A stretch of DNA of 64,000 nt from contig NZ_FNAJ01000003.1 of the NCBI RefSeq assembly GCF_900101905.1, positions 558,001-622,000 on the forward strand, given 5' to 3'. Positions within the stretch are counted from its first letter, which is position 1; every line of letters starts with the position of its first letter. Of this stretch, positions 8,796 through 16,162 are shown in pieces. This DNA comes from Myxococcus virescens (GTDB lineage Bacteria > Myxococcota > Myxococcia > Myxococcales > Myxococcaceae). A model generated the notes under the pieces. The model did not search any database. It was not told the DNA's origin and worked only from the letters and a program-made list of their open reading frames with translations. A program made the position numbers and the translations under genes.

Positions 8796-9776
8796 GTGGA
8801 AGCCTCGTCCCCCCAGGCCTGCCCCCGCTGCCAGTCACCTCGCGCCGCCGGGCCGGAGTGCCCCCGCTGCGGCATCATCTACGCCAAGGCGGAGGCCCGG
8901 GCGGCGCGGCAGCGCGAGGAAGCCCCCGCAGTGGCGCCCGGGGAACCACCGCCGCTCGTCGACCCCGCCTGGATGGCGACGCCCGACCTGCGCCCGGACG
9001 TGCTGCCACCGGAGACGCCCGCCTGGGACGGCGACGCCGAGGAGGCCGCGTTCGAGCACCGCCTGCGCACCTGGGCCATCCCCGTGGCGCTCCTGGTGTC
9101 CTACGTAGCGCTGAACGGCAACTTCAGCGCCTTCGCGGCCCGGCTCATCACCATGCCCTTCCATGAGCTGGGCCACGCCATGACGGCCTGGTTCTGCGGC
9201 CGGTCCGCGTTCCCCACGCTGTGGAAGACGGCCATCTTCGGCCGCTCCTATCTCCTCGCGCTGATGCTCGCCGCGGCGCTGGGCGCGTGGGCGTGGTGGG
9301 GGTGGAGGCGCCGTCAGTGGCTGTGGGTGGCCTGCGGCGCGAGCCTGCTGGCGCTTCAAGCCGTGGGCACGCTGCTGCTGTCGCCTCAGACGGTGGACAT
9401 GCTCATCACCTTCAACGGCGATGGCGGGATGATGGTGCTGGGCACGGTGATGATGCTGACCATCTACGCCCCGGCGGGCAGCTACCTCCACAAGCAGGCC
9501 CTGCGCTGGGGCTTCCTGGGGCTCGGCGCGCTGTCGCTCGTGGACGGCCTCCTCACGTGGTGGAAGTCGAAGAAGGACTTCAACGCCATCCCCTTCGGCA
9601 GGATGGAAGGCGTGGGCCTGAGCGACGCCAGCAAGCTGGTGGGGATGCCCCACAACTGGGGCGAGCACCAGCTCATCGGCAGGTACCTGACGGTGGCCAC
9701 CGTGTGCTTCACGGTGGTCGCCGGGGTGTACGTGGTGCAGTTCGTGCGAGGCAGGGCCCGGCTCGCCGCGCGCTGA
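8796..9776 (+). CDS. Zinc-ribbon, M50-like membrane metalloprotease
   Basis: This is an integral membrane protein of 326 residues. The N-terminus is a zinc ribbon with cysteines 9, 12, 22 and 25 (CPRC twice), followed by a Pro/Glu-rich linker to residue 85. The first membrane helix at 93-105 leads to MPFHELGHAMTAWF, with HELGH at 123-127 as in site-2-type proteases; four or five more hydrophobic helices follow. The start is GTG 8796, divergent from the methyltransferase. Site-2 proteases cleave transmembrane segments of anti-sigma factors or signal proteins. I see no LDG-type second metal motif, so the fold could also be a related but inactive membrane protein. The cytosolic zinc ribbon may bind a partner or nucleic acid. 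Confidence 0.75.
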   Translation: MEASSPQACPRCQSPRAAGPECPRCGIIYAKAEARAARQREEAPAVAPGEPPPLVDPAWMATPDLRPDVLPPETPAWDGDAEEAAFEHRLRTWAIPVALLVSYVALNGNFSAFAARLITMPFHELGHAMTAWFCGRSAFPTLWKTAIFGRSYLLALMLAAALGAWAWWGWRRRQWLWVACGASLLALQAVGTLLLSPQTVDMLITFNGDGGMMVLGTVMMLTIYAPAGSYLHKQALRWGFLGLGALSLVDGLLTWWKSKKDFNAIPFGRMEGVGLSDASKLVGMPHNWGEHQLIGRYLTVATVCFTVVAGVYVVQFVRGRARLAAR

Positions 9777-9796
9777 GTCCCCGCGCGGCGGACGCG

Positions 9797-11332
9797 TCAC
9801 GCCGCGTCGCCGAAGGGCCACACGAAGCCAGGGTGGCGCACCACCTCCGGCGTCCTCGCGCCCTTCCAGCGCAGCGACTCTCCCGGCCGCAGCACCAGGG
9901 GCCTGGGAACGTCCTTCATCGTCCGCCGGACCTCCGCGAGCCGCTCCGGATAGGGGTCCGCGTCCGGGTTCTCATCCAGGTGACTGGCGCCGCTCACGGG
10001 CTCGCCGGGATAGCCCGCGTAGCGAGGCCCCATGCCCTCGCGCCAGTACCAGGGCGCCCCGCCGTCCGCACAAGGCACCACGTAACGCGCGCCCAGCAAG
10101 GCGCCATAGCGCAGCGCCTCCTCTGGCCCGGCCATGAGCCGCTGCGGCGCCTTCAGCATGGCGCGGGGGACGTTGACCAGGAACGCCTCCAGCGTGGTGA
10201 AGCCAAAGAAGATGGGCGCCAGCCGGAAGCCGCGGACGCCGCAGAAGAGCACGTCCACTGGCGCCTCGCGGCGCACGCGCCGGCACACCGCCGCCATGTC
10301 TCCGCGCACGTCGTGCCCCGAGTCCGCGAAGAACGCCGCGGAGAAGCCGGGCGCCCGCACCAACCATGCGTTGCCCTCATTGAAGAGGTCCGGGTACGGG
10401 CCTTCTCCATCCGTGGGCTGCTCGCCGTAGAACGGCAGCGCGCGCACGGTGACGTCGCCCACCTGCCGGGACTCGCCCCAGCGCAAGGGCTCCACGCGCG
10501 TGAAGCCCAGCTGCGCCAGCCGCAGGGCGCAGTCCGTGGAGAAGAGGCTCTCACGCGCCACCGCCGGCACGAAGATGCGCGTGTCGCGAGGCAACTGCAG
10601 CAACGAGCCCAGGTGGAAGTGGTCCCCATGTGAATGGGTGATGACCACCGCGTCCACGCGTCCCACGTCGCGGGGCTGCATCGGCGGATAGCCCGGCGCG
10701 TCCACCGCGCCCTCGGGCCGGAAGTACGGGTCCACCAGCACGCGTCCCTCGCGGCCCGCGACCAGCACCGTGTTGTGCCCCACGAAGAGCGCGCCGGGCG
10801 AGGGCACCTCCACGGGCGCTTCATGGCGCACGAGCCAGCCCGCCTGCCCCAGGTCCGCCACCAACTCCGCCAGCACGGGCAGCGCCGCGAAGGCCCGAAG
10901 CTCCGCGCGCGTGGCGCCGCGCGCGAGCGCCGCGAAGAAGTCCGCCACGGCGGGCCACTCGGACGCACGCACGGGTACATCCAGGCCCAGCTCCTCCTGG
11001 CGAAGGTGCAGCACGCGCGGGCGGTGTCGCGTGGCCACTGGGAACAGCACGTCAGGACGCAACACGCGTCGGCCCATGCGCCGCTGCTTGCCCACGCACA
11101 GCGCGGCATAGCGTGGGGTGTCTTCCAGCCAACGCACCAGCGCCTCCGCATCGTGCAGCGCGCCCTCGCGCCCCAGCGCGGCGACGTGCCGCTTCAGTGG
11201 GAGAAAGGCCCGGCGGACAGGACGCGCGGTGGGCCCCTGGATGCTACAGCCCAGGTCCGCGTGGTGGTCGTCCTCCGTCCGGGCCGAGGCAAGCACAGCC
11301 AGACTGACGCCCCGGTTCAGGGTGAATCGCAT
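9797..11332 (-). CDS. MBL-fold metallohydrolase
   Basis: This 511-residue protein belongs to the metallo-beta-lactamase superfamily. The metal motif is ITHSHGDHFHLGSLLQLP near the middle, preceded by VLVDPYFRPEGA and VDAVVI. Later AAFFADSGHDVRGDM supplies the second metal-bridging aspartate region, and a final conserved histidine lies in SGASHLDENPD. The first about 180 residues form an extra N-terminal domain without motifs I recognise. The length and architecture resemble CMP-N-acetylneuraminate-monooxygenase-like or Rieske-less MBL proteins, but the Rieske cysteines are absent. The ATG 11332 was chosen over 11350. It is transcribed away from the OPT transporter. The substrate is unknown. 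Confidence 0.75.
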   Translation of the reverse strand: MRFTLNRGVSLAVLASARTEDDHHADLGCSIQGPTARPVRRAFLPLKRHVAALGREGALHDAEALVRWLEDTPRYAALCVGKQRRMGRRVLRPDVLFPVATRHRPRVLHLRQEELGLDVPVRASEWPAVADFFAALARGATRAELRAFAALPVLAELVADLGQAGWLVRHEAPVEVPSPGALFVGHNTVLVAGREGRVLVDPYFRPEGAVDAPGYPPMQPRDVGRVDAVVITHSHGDHFHLGSLLQLPRDTRIFVPAVARESLFSTDCALRLAQLGFTRVEPLRWGESRQVGDVTVRALPFYGEQPTDGEGPYPDLFNEGNAWLVRAPGFSAAFFADSGHDVRGDMAAVCRRVRREAPVDVLFCGVRGFRLAPIFFGFTTLEAFLVNVPRAMLKAPQRLMAGPEEALRYGALLGARYVVPCADGGAPWYWREGMGPRYAGYPGEPVSGASHLDENPDADPYPERLAEVRRTMKDVPRPLVLRPGESLRWKGARTPEVVRHPGFVWPFGDAA

Positions 11333-11465
11333 GACGGCCGATGTTGCCACGCGTCACGCGCGGTGCGGCGTTTCTCCAACGTTCGGGCGAGCGGGCGGCC
11401 CGCCCCCCTCACCCGACGGCCCAGGTTGTGACAGGAGCGTGGAAGGCCGGTACCCTTGCCTTCGA

Positions 11466-13331
11466 ATGTCATTGTCAGCCCCCTCGCTCCCCCCGGAGCC
11501 CCCTCCCCCGTCCTCGGGTGGCGCCCTCGCGGAGCCCTCCCAACGTCGCTTCCACTGGCTGCCCCCCGTGGGGACGTGGAAGTACCACCTGCTGCTGAGC
11601 GCGGTGGCCCTGTTCATCCTGGGGCCCCTGGGCGGCATCGCCGCCTCGTACATGAACTTCAGCGTGGGCTTCTTCGTCGGCGGCCAGGTGTTGGCCGGCA
11701 TCCTCGGCAGCGCCGTCACCTACGGGTACGGCGCGGAGGGCAAGCACGGCGCCAACTACATGCAGACGATGGCCGCGTCAGTGGCCTCGCTGTGCGCCAT
11801 GTCCGTGCTCATCCAGTCCATGGTGTGGCTGGGCATGGAGATGCCCGCGGCCTGGCAGCTCATGCTCTTCGTCGGCTGCGTGGGCATGTTCGCCGTGGGC
11901 GTGGGCATGCTCTACACGCCGCTGCTCGTGGACAAGCTCCAGCTCGACTATCCGTCCGGGCTGGCGGTGGCCAACATCCTGCGCGCCCTCACGGACAAGC
12001 GCCTGCTCAAGGCGTCCATCTCCAAGCTGGGCGGCGGCACCCTGCTGGGCGCCCTGGCGGCGTGGATGACGGAGAAGGTGGCCTTCGTCGCCTCCATCGG
12101 CACCAGCGCGGCGACGCTGGGCGCGGGCATGATTGTCGGCAGCCGCATCACCGTCCCCGCCATCGTGATGGCCGTCATCGGCGCGGTGCTGGTGCCCACC
12201 CTCCGTGAGATAGGGTGGCTCGGCCCTCAGGACCCGTTCCGTAAAATCGGCTTCGTCATCGGCCTGGGGATGATTTGCGGCGCGGCCGTGGTGGACCTGT
12301 CGCTGCTGGCGGTCCAGGCGGCGAAGCGCATCCGCGAACGGGCCTCGGTGAAGGACGAAGGGGAAGAGGAGTCCTGGAAGAAGGTCAACATCCCCCGGCT
12401 GCTCGCCTGGGTGGGTGTCTGGGGCGGCGCGACGCTGGTGGTGGGCACGCAGGTGCTGAATCAGCCCATCGGCTGGCTCCTCTTCGGCATGCTGCTGGCC
12501 CTGCTGTTCGTGCTCATCAACGGCATCTCGTTTGGAATCACCGACCAGAATCCCATCTCCAGCGCCTTCGTCATCTCCGTGCTGATGATGTCCATGATGG
12601 GCCTGCGCGTTCCGCTGGTGGGCATGATGGCAGCCACCATCCTGCTCATCTCCACCTCGGTGGGCTGCGACATGCAGCAGGACCGCTCCACCGGCTGGCG
12701 GCTGGGCACCAACCGCGTCACCCAGTTCCGCTATCAGGTGCTGGGCGTCATCATGGGCGCGCTGCTGTGCGTGGGCCTGGCGCGCGTGTTCATGACGGCC
12801 TACCCGGCGCTCACCATCAACCAGTTGGACAACCCCAACGCCGAGGTGGGCCAGTGGGGCTCCGCGATGACGTACAAGCTGGTGGGCGCCATCCGCGACC
12901 TCGGCTCGCTGTCGCAGGCCGTCGTGAATGCCCTGCTCCTCGGACTGGCCATCGGCTTCATCTACGAACTGCTGCGCAAGGTGGTGCGAGGCAACGCGCG
13001 CTACCAGCGGTACGTGAAGGGCTCCCGCCAGGGCTTCGCCGTCGGCTGGACGGTGGACGCCATCCTGCTCCCCAGTCCCTACGCGTCGTCGTTCGGCGGC
13101 TTCGTGGCGTTCCCGGTGTCGCTGTGGTTCGGCGCGGGCGGCATCGTGACGTCCGTCTGGAACACGTTCTCCAAGCGTGGAGAGCCCGCGGTGAGTGGCA
13201 GCCCGGGTGAAGGCGAGGCCCTTCCGGAGGACATGAGCACCATGTCCCTCATGGGCGGTGGCCTCATCGCCGGTGAGTCGCTGTTCTTCCTCATCGCCGG
13301 CCTCATCGGGCTCGCGTCGCTGTTGGCGTAG
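11466..13331 (+). CDS. OPT family oligopeptide/metal-chelate transporter
   Basis: This is an inner-membrane transporter of the OPT superfamily with 621 residues and roughly 14-16 hydrophobic segments, importing small peptides or metal chelates by proton coupling. Family features include FLGGIAASYMNFSVGFF-like first helices, YGYGAEGKHGANYMQT, VDKLQLDYPSGLAVANILRAL, IGSRITVP-like helices and TSVGCDMQQDRSTGWRLGTN, which matches the typical DLKTG block of the family. The ATG 11466 was chosen; the frame is open much further upstream but the extra part overlaps the divergent MBL gene. A strong hairpin follows the stop. It precedes the threonyl-tRNA synthetase leader, but the terminator separates them. 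Confidence 0.88.
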   Translation: MSLSAPSLPPEPPPPSSGGALAEPSQRRFHWLPPVGTWKYHLLLSAVALFILGPLGGIAASYMNFSVGFFVGGQVLAGILGSAVTYGYGAEGKHGANYMQTMAASVASLCAMSVLIQSMVWLGMEMPAAWQLMLFVGCVGMFAVGVGMLYTPLLVDKLQLDYPSGLAVANILRALTDKRLLKASISKLGGGTLLGALAAWMTEKVAFVASIGTSAATLGAGMIVGSRITVPAIVMAVIGAVLVPTLREIGWLGPQDPFRKIGFVIGLGMICGAAVVDLSLLAVQAAKRIRERASVKDEGEEESWKKVNIPRLLAWVGVWGGATLVVGTQVLNQPIGWLLFGMLLALLFVLINGISFGITDQNPISSAFVISVLMMSMMGLRVPLVGMMAATILLISTSVGCDMQQDRSTGWRLGTNRVTQFRYQVLGVIMGALLCVGLARVFMTAYPALTINQLDNPNAEVGQWGSAMTYKLVGAIRDLGSLSQAVVNALLLGLAIGFIYELLRKVVRGNARYQRYVKGSRQGFAVGWTVDAILLPSPYASSFGGFVAFPVSLWFGAGGIVTSVWNTFSKRGEPAVSGSPGEGEALPEDMSTMSLMGGGLIAGESLFFLIAGLIGLASLLA

Positions 13332-13337
13332 CAACAT

Positions 13338-13374
13338 CTGCACGGGCCCTCCCAGTAGCGCAGGGTCCGTGCAG
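13338..13374 (+). terminator. Hairpin terminator after the OPT gene
   Basis: CTGCACGGGCCCT at 13338-13350 pairs with AGGGTCCGTGCAG at 13362-13374, a 13-bp stem with one G-U pair and an 11-base loop, seven bases after the OPT stop. There is no T-run afterward, as is common at high GC. Confidence 0.6.
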
Positions 13375-13419
13375 GGGGCCGAGTTGACAATTCTCCGCGC
13401 CCCTCGCATCTTCTTCGCC

Positions 13420-13500
13420 GTGAGCTTCGTCATCACCACCACGACCACCGGCACCACGACTCGCTTCGGCGGGCGTGGAACCGTGCGCGTCACGTGGTGA
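13420..13500 (+). CDS. Threonine-rich leader peptide upstream of the short ThrRS gene
   Basis: A 26-codon ORF ends 110 bases before the threonyl-tRNA synthetase start. It reads VSFVI followed by TTTTTGTTT, then RFGGRG and TVRVTW: 10 of 26 codons are threonine, eight of them within nine consecutive codons (13435-13461). This is what a ribosome-stalling leader for a threonine-responsive attenuator looks like, as in the enteric thr operon leader. I used the GTG at 13420. An in-frame TTG at 13384 would give a 38-residue peptide, but that TTGACA is also a good minus-35 box with a poor CATCTT minus-10 at 17 bases. The ribosome site is weak. The peptide itself probably has no function; its translation speed does. 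It is inferred from sequence, not known. Confidence 0.72.
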   Translation: MSFVITTTTTGTTTRFGGRGTVRVTW

Positions 13501-13554
13501 GCTGACGAACGCACGGTCCCCTGCCCCGCCTTCTCCGGCCGGGGCAACCGTGCG
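13480..13554 (+). promoter_or_regulatory. Predicted threonine attenuator switch
   Basis: ACCGTGCG occurs twice, at 13480-13487 inside the leader peptide and at 13547-13554. Its exact complement CGCACGGT at 13510-13517 can pair with either copy. Pairing with the downstream copy is extended by TGCCCCG (13522-13528) with CGGGGCA (13540-13546), giving a 15-bp interrupted hairpin that would act as the terminator. Pairing with the upstream copy prevents it. A ribosome stalled on the Thr codons leaves the upstream copy free; one that reaches the stop codon masks it. No T-run follows the hairpin, so termination could be Rho-assisted. Confidence 0.62.
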
Positions 13555-13610
13555 CTCGCTCAGCGCTCCGACCGGATGGCGTTTCACCCTTCCGAATCGG
13601 AGACGAAGCA

Positions 13611-14819
13611 ATGCTCGACGAACACGACCACCGCGCGCTGGGCCAACGCCTGGACCTCTTCCACCTGCAGGAAGAGGCACCCGGCATGGTGTTCTGGCAC
13701 CCGCGCGGACTGGTGCTGTACCGGCTGCTGGAGGAGCACGTCCGCCAGCGCATGCGCCGCGAGGGCTACCAGGAAGTCCGCACCCCACAGCTCTACGCGC
13801 AGCCCTTGTGGGAGCGCAGCGGCCACTGGGACAACTTCCGGGAGAACATGTTCCTGGTGGAGGACGGCGCGCGACACCTGGGCGTGAAGCCGGTGAGCTG
13901 CCCCGGCCACATCGAACTGGTGCAGCGCATGGCGCCCAGCTACCGCGACCTGCCGCTGCGCCTGGGCGAGTTCGGCGTGGTGCACCGCGCGGAGCCCGGC
14001 GGCGCGCTCCACGGCCTGTTCCGCCTGCGGCAGTTCACCCAGGATGACGGCCACATCTTCTGCGCCGAGCCGCAGGTGGTGCCGGAGGTCGTCCGCTTCG
14101 CGCGCTCGCTGAAGGACTTCTACGCGGGCTTCGGCTTCGACGACGTCCAGGTGGCCTTCTCCGGCCGGCCCGCGTCGCGCGCGGGGCGCGATGAGCTCTG
14201 GGACAAGGCCGAGTCCTGGCTCCTCCTCGCGGCGAAGGAAGCGGGGCTCGAGTGCCACATGCAGCCGGGCGAGGGGGCCTTCTACGGGCCCAAGCTGGAG
14301 TTCGTCCTGAAGGACCGGCTGGGGCGTGCGTGGCAGTGCGGAACCATCCAACTGGACCTCGTGCTGCCGGAGCGCTTCGACCTCCACTACGTCGACACCT
14401 CCGGGGCCCGCGTCCGTCCGGTGATGCTTCACCGCGCGCTGCTCGGCAGCCTGGAGCGCTTCATCGGCGTCATGCTGGAACACCACGGCGGCGCGCTGCC
14501 GCCCTGGCTGGCGCCGCAGCAGGTGGTGGTGGCCGCCGTGGGTGAAGGCGCGGGCGACTACGCCGAGCGCTTCGCCGCGAAGCTCCAGGAGGCGGGCTGC
14601 CGCGCCAGCGTGGACCGGCGGGGTGAATCCCTGTCCCGCAAGGTCCTGGATGCCCACGCGGCGGGCGTCCCATGGCTGGTGGTGGCGGGCGCACGCGAGG
14701 TGGCCGCGGGCAACGTCCGCCTGCGACAGCGGGACGGCGCGCAGCGGGACGTCCCGTGGGAGGACGCCGCGGCGGAGCTCGTCGCGTCGTGCCGTCCGGC
14801 CCCGGACGCCAGAGGGTGA
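13611..14819 (+). CDS. thrS: Threonyl-tRNA synthetase, short form lacking TGS and editing domains
   Basis: This is a class II synthetase that charges tRNA-Thr. It has 402 residues against about 640 for the usual bacterial enzyme: it begins directly at DHRALGQRLDLFHLQEEAPGM, the start of the catalytic domain, so the N-terminal TGS and the Ser-tRNA editing domain are absent. The catalytic features are intact: zinc ligands Cys in PVSCPGH, His in QFTQDDGHIF and His in VMLHRALLGS, motif 2 VHRAEPGG and motif 3 around LHRALLGSLERF. The anticodon-binding domain runs from WLAPQQVVV to the end. GGAGA precedes the ATG by seven bases. A Thr-rich leader and switchable hairpins lie upstream. It may be a second ThrRS for Thr shortage, or the editing function may be supplied in trans. 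Confidence 0.88.
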   Translation: MLDEHDHRALGQRLDLFHLQEEAPGMVFWHPRGLVLYRLLEEHVRQRMRREGYQEVRTPQLYAQPLWERSGHWDNFRENMFLVEDGARHLGVKPVSCPGHIELVQRMAPSYRDLPLRLGEFGVVHRAEPGGALHGLFRLRQFTQDDGHIFCAEPQVVPEVVRFARSLKDFYAGFGFDDVQVAFSGRPASRAGRDELWDKAESWLLLAAKEAGLECHMQPGEGAFYGPKLEFVLKDRLGRAWQCGTIQLDLVLPERFDLHYVDTSGARVRPVMLHRALLGSLERFIGVMLEHHGGALPPWLAPQQVVVAAVGEGAGDYAERFAAKLQEAGCRASVDRRGESLSRKVLDAHAAGVPWLVVAGAREVAAGNVRLRQRDGAQRDVPWEDAAAELVASCRPAPDARG

Positions 14820-14824
14820 CACCA

Positions 14825-14857
14825 GGGCGCGAGCGGTGAAGCCCACCGCTCGCGCCC
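14825..14857. terminator. Bidirectional terminator between thrS and the CBS gene
   Basis: GGGCGCGAGCGGTG at 14825-14838 pairs perfectly with CACCGCTCGCGCCC at 14844-14857, a 14-bp stem with a 5-base loop, between convergent genes. Confidence 0.7.
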
Positions 14858-14864
14858 CGTCGCT

Positions 14865-15281
14865 TCAGACCTGCTGGAGCCGCTCCAGCACCTCGCCCGC
14901 GTGCAGGACTTCCTCTGGCACCGTGGCCAGGTCGTCCAGGCTCAAGAGCCCCACCGGCCGCCGCTCACCGTCCACCACCACGAGGCGGCGCACCATCTTC
15001 TCCTCCATCACCTGCTCCGCCACCTCGAGCGTCGCGTCCACGTCGCAGGTGATGACCGTGGCCGTCATCACCTCGCGCACGGGCGTGGTGTTCGGGTCCT
15101 GCCCCAGCGCCGCGGACCGCACCGCGATGTCCCGGTCCGTCAGCATGCCCACCAGCTGCCCACCCTCCAGCACCGGCAGGGAGCCGATGTTGCACGTGCG
15201 CATCCTCAGCGCCGCGGCCCGGATGGGCTCGCCCGCTTCGATGGTCTCCAGGTTCTTGGTCATCAGCTCGCCAATCCGCAT
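14865..15281 (-). CDS. CBS-domain pair protein
   Basis: This 138-residue protein is made of two CBS domains, which bind adenosyl ligands such as AMP, ATP or SAM and act as regulatory modules. The first runs from MRIGELMTKNLETIEAGEPI to LVGMLTDRDIAVR, the second from VREVMTATVITCDVDATLEVAEQVM to RPVGLLSLDDLATV; both end in the typical GLLTDRD or GLLSLDD strand. No catalytic domain is attached. The ATG at 15281 has GAGGAG seven to twelve bases upstream; a second in-frame ATG at 15302 would remove the ribosome site. It is convergent with thrS. Its partner is unknown. Confidence 0.88.
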   Translation of the reverse strand: MRIGELMTKNLETIEAGEPIRAAALRMRTCNIGSLPVLEGGQLVGMLTDRDIAVRSAALGQDPNTTPVREVMTATVITCDVDATLEVAEQVMEEKMVRRLVVVDGERRPVGLLSLDDLATVPEEVLHAGEVLERLQQV

Positions 15282-15490
15282 TGCACGCTCCTCGCTTTGC
15301 ATGACGCCCCTCCCACTCCCGTTGAACCCCGGCGCCCCGCCGTCGCCTCCCGGATTGCGCCTGGCCCTGGAGCGAGGAGCCGGGCGAGCCCCCTCACACC
15401 TTGCTGCCCACCAGGCGCGACGCTGGGGCAGGATGCGCATCTGATGTGCGCGTGGGCCCCGGTCCGGGCCCGGACAAGGAGCAGGAAGGC

Positions 15491-15913
15491 ATGGTCGACA
15501 AGCTCACCCTCAGCGATGACGAATGGCGCAAGCGATTGAGCCCCCAGGAGTATGAAGTCCTCCGCCGCCAGGGCACCGAGCGGCCTGGCTCCGGGTGCTT
15601 CCTGGGCACGAAGACACCCGGCACCTACGTGTGCGCGGGCTGCGGCAATCCCCTGTTCAAGGCGGGCACGAAGTTCGAGTCCGGCACGGGCTGGCCGTCC
15701 TTCACGCAGCCGGTGGCGCCCGACGCCGTGGCGGAAATCCAGGACGTCTCGCACGGCATGATTCGCACCGAGGTCCGCTGTGCGCGCTGCGACGGGCACC
15801 TGGGCCACGTCTTCCCCGACGGCCCCCCGCCTACCGGCCTGCGCTACTGCATGAACTCGGTGTCCATGAAGCACGTCCCCGAAGGCCAGCCGCTGGAGCT
15901 GGTCAAGGCATAG
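15491..15913 (+). CDS. msrB: Peptide-methionine (R)-S-oxide reductase
   Basis: This enzyme reduces methionine-R-sulfoxide in proteins, a repair step after oxidative damage. It has 140 residues, a complete single-domain MsrB. Zinc is bound by two CXXC pairs, Cys48/Cys51 in CAGC and Cys97/Cys100 in CARC. The catalytic cysteine is Cys120 in [19 protein letters not shown] and [11 protein letters not shown] are signature blocks of the family. Cys36 in GSGCF may serve as the resolving cysteine. AGGAAGG lies three to nine bases before the ATG at 15491. It is monocistronic, with a perfect hairpin 107 bases downstream. No msrA is fused to it. Confidence 0.95.
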   Translation: MVDKLTLSDDEWRKRLSPQEYEVLRRQGTERPGSGCFLGTKTPGTYVCAGCGNPLFKAGTKFESGTGWPSFTQPVAPDAVAEIQDVSHGMIRTEVRCARCDGHLGHVFPDGPPPTGLRYCMNSVSMKHVPEGQPLELVKA

Positions 15914-16018
15914 CCTCCACTTACGATTTTCGGCGGTCAGATTCCACAAGCGCCCGGAGCGGGGCTTCGCATGCCTCGCCCGTGGAAGAGTGTTGGCCCG
16001 GAGGTCTGGCGAAATTGG

Positions 16019-16048
16019 GCCCTGGCGCCTGCGATCAGGCGCCAGGGC
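16019..16048 (+). terminator. Perfect hairpin downstream of msrB
   Basis: GCCCTGGCGCCTG pairs with CAGGCGCCAGGGC around the tetraloop CGAT: a 13-bp perfect stem. No T-run follows. It separates msrB from the lower-GC ATPase gene and marks the left edge of that insertion-like segment. Confidence 0.6.
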
Positions 16049-16162
16049 GAGGCAGAACTGACACCCGATTGAAGGCTTCGGCCAGCGCCCCATTCATTCA
16101 CGGGACATGCGAGCATTCGCAACCTTGCACAAGAATCGCAATCGGCAGCTTAGACTGCTGAC

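Noticed and set aside
11778-13547. A 589-codon open frame opposite the OPT transporter and leader region.
   Set aside because: It is rich in His, Gln and Arg and lacks any motif; the OPT gene accounts for the coding signal.
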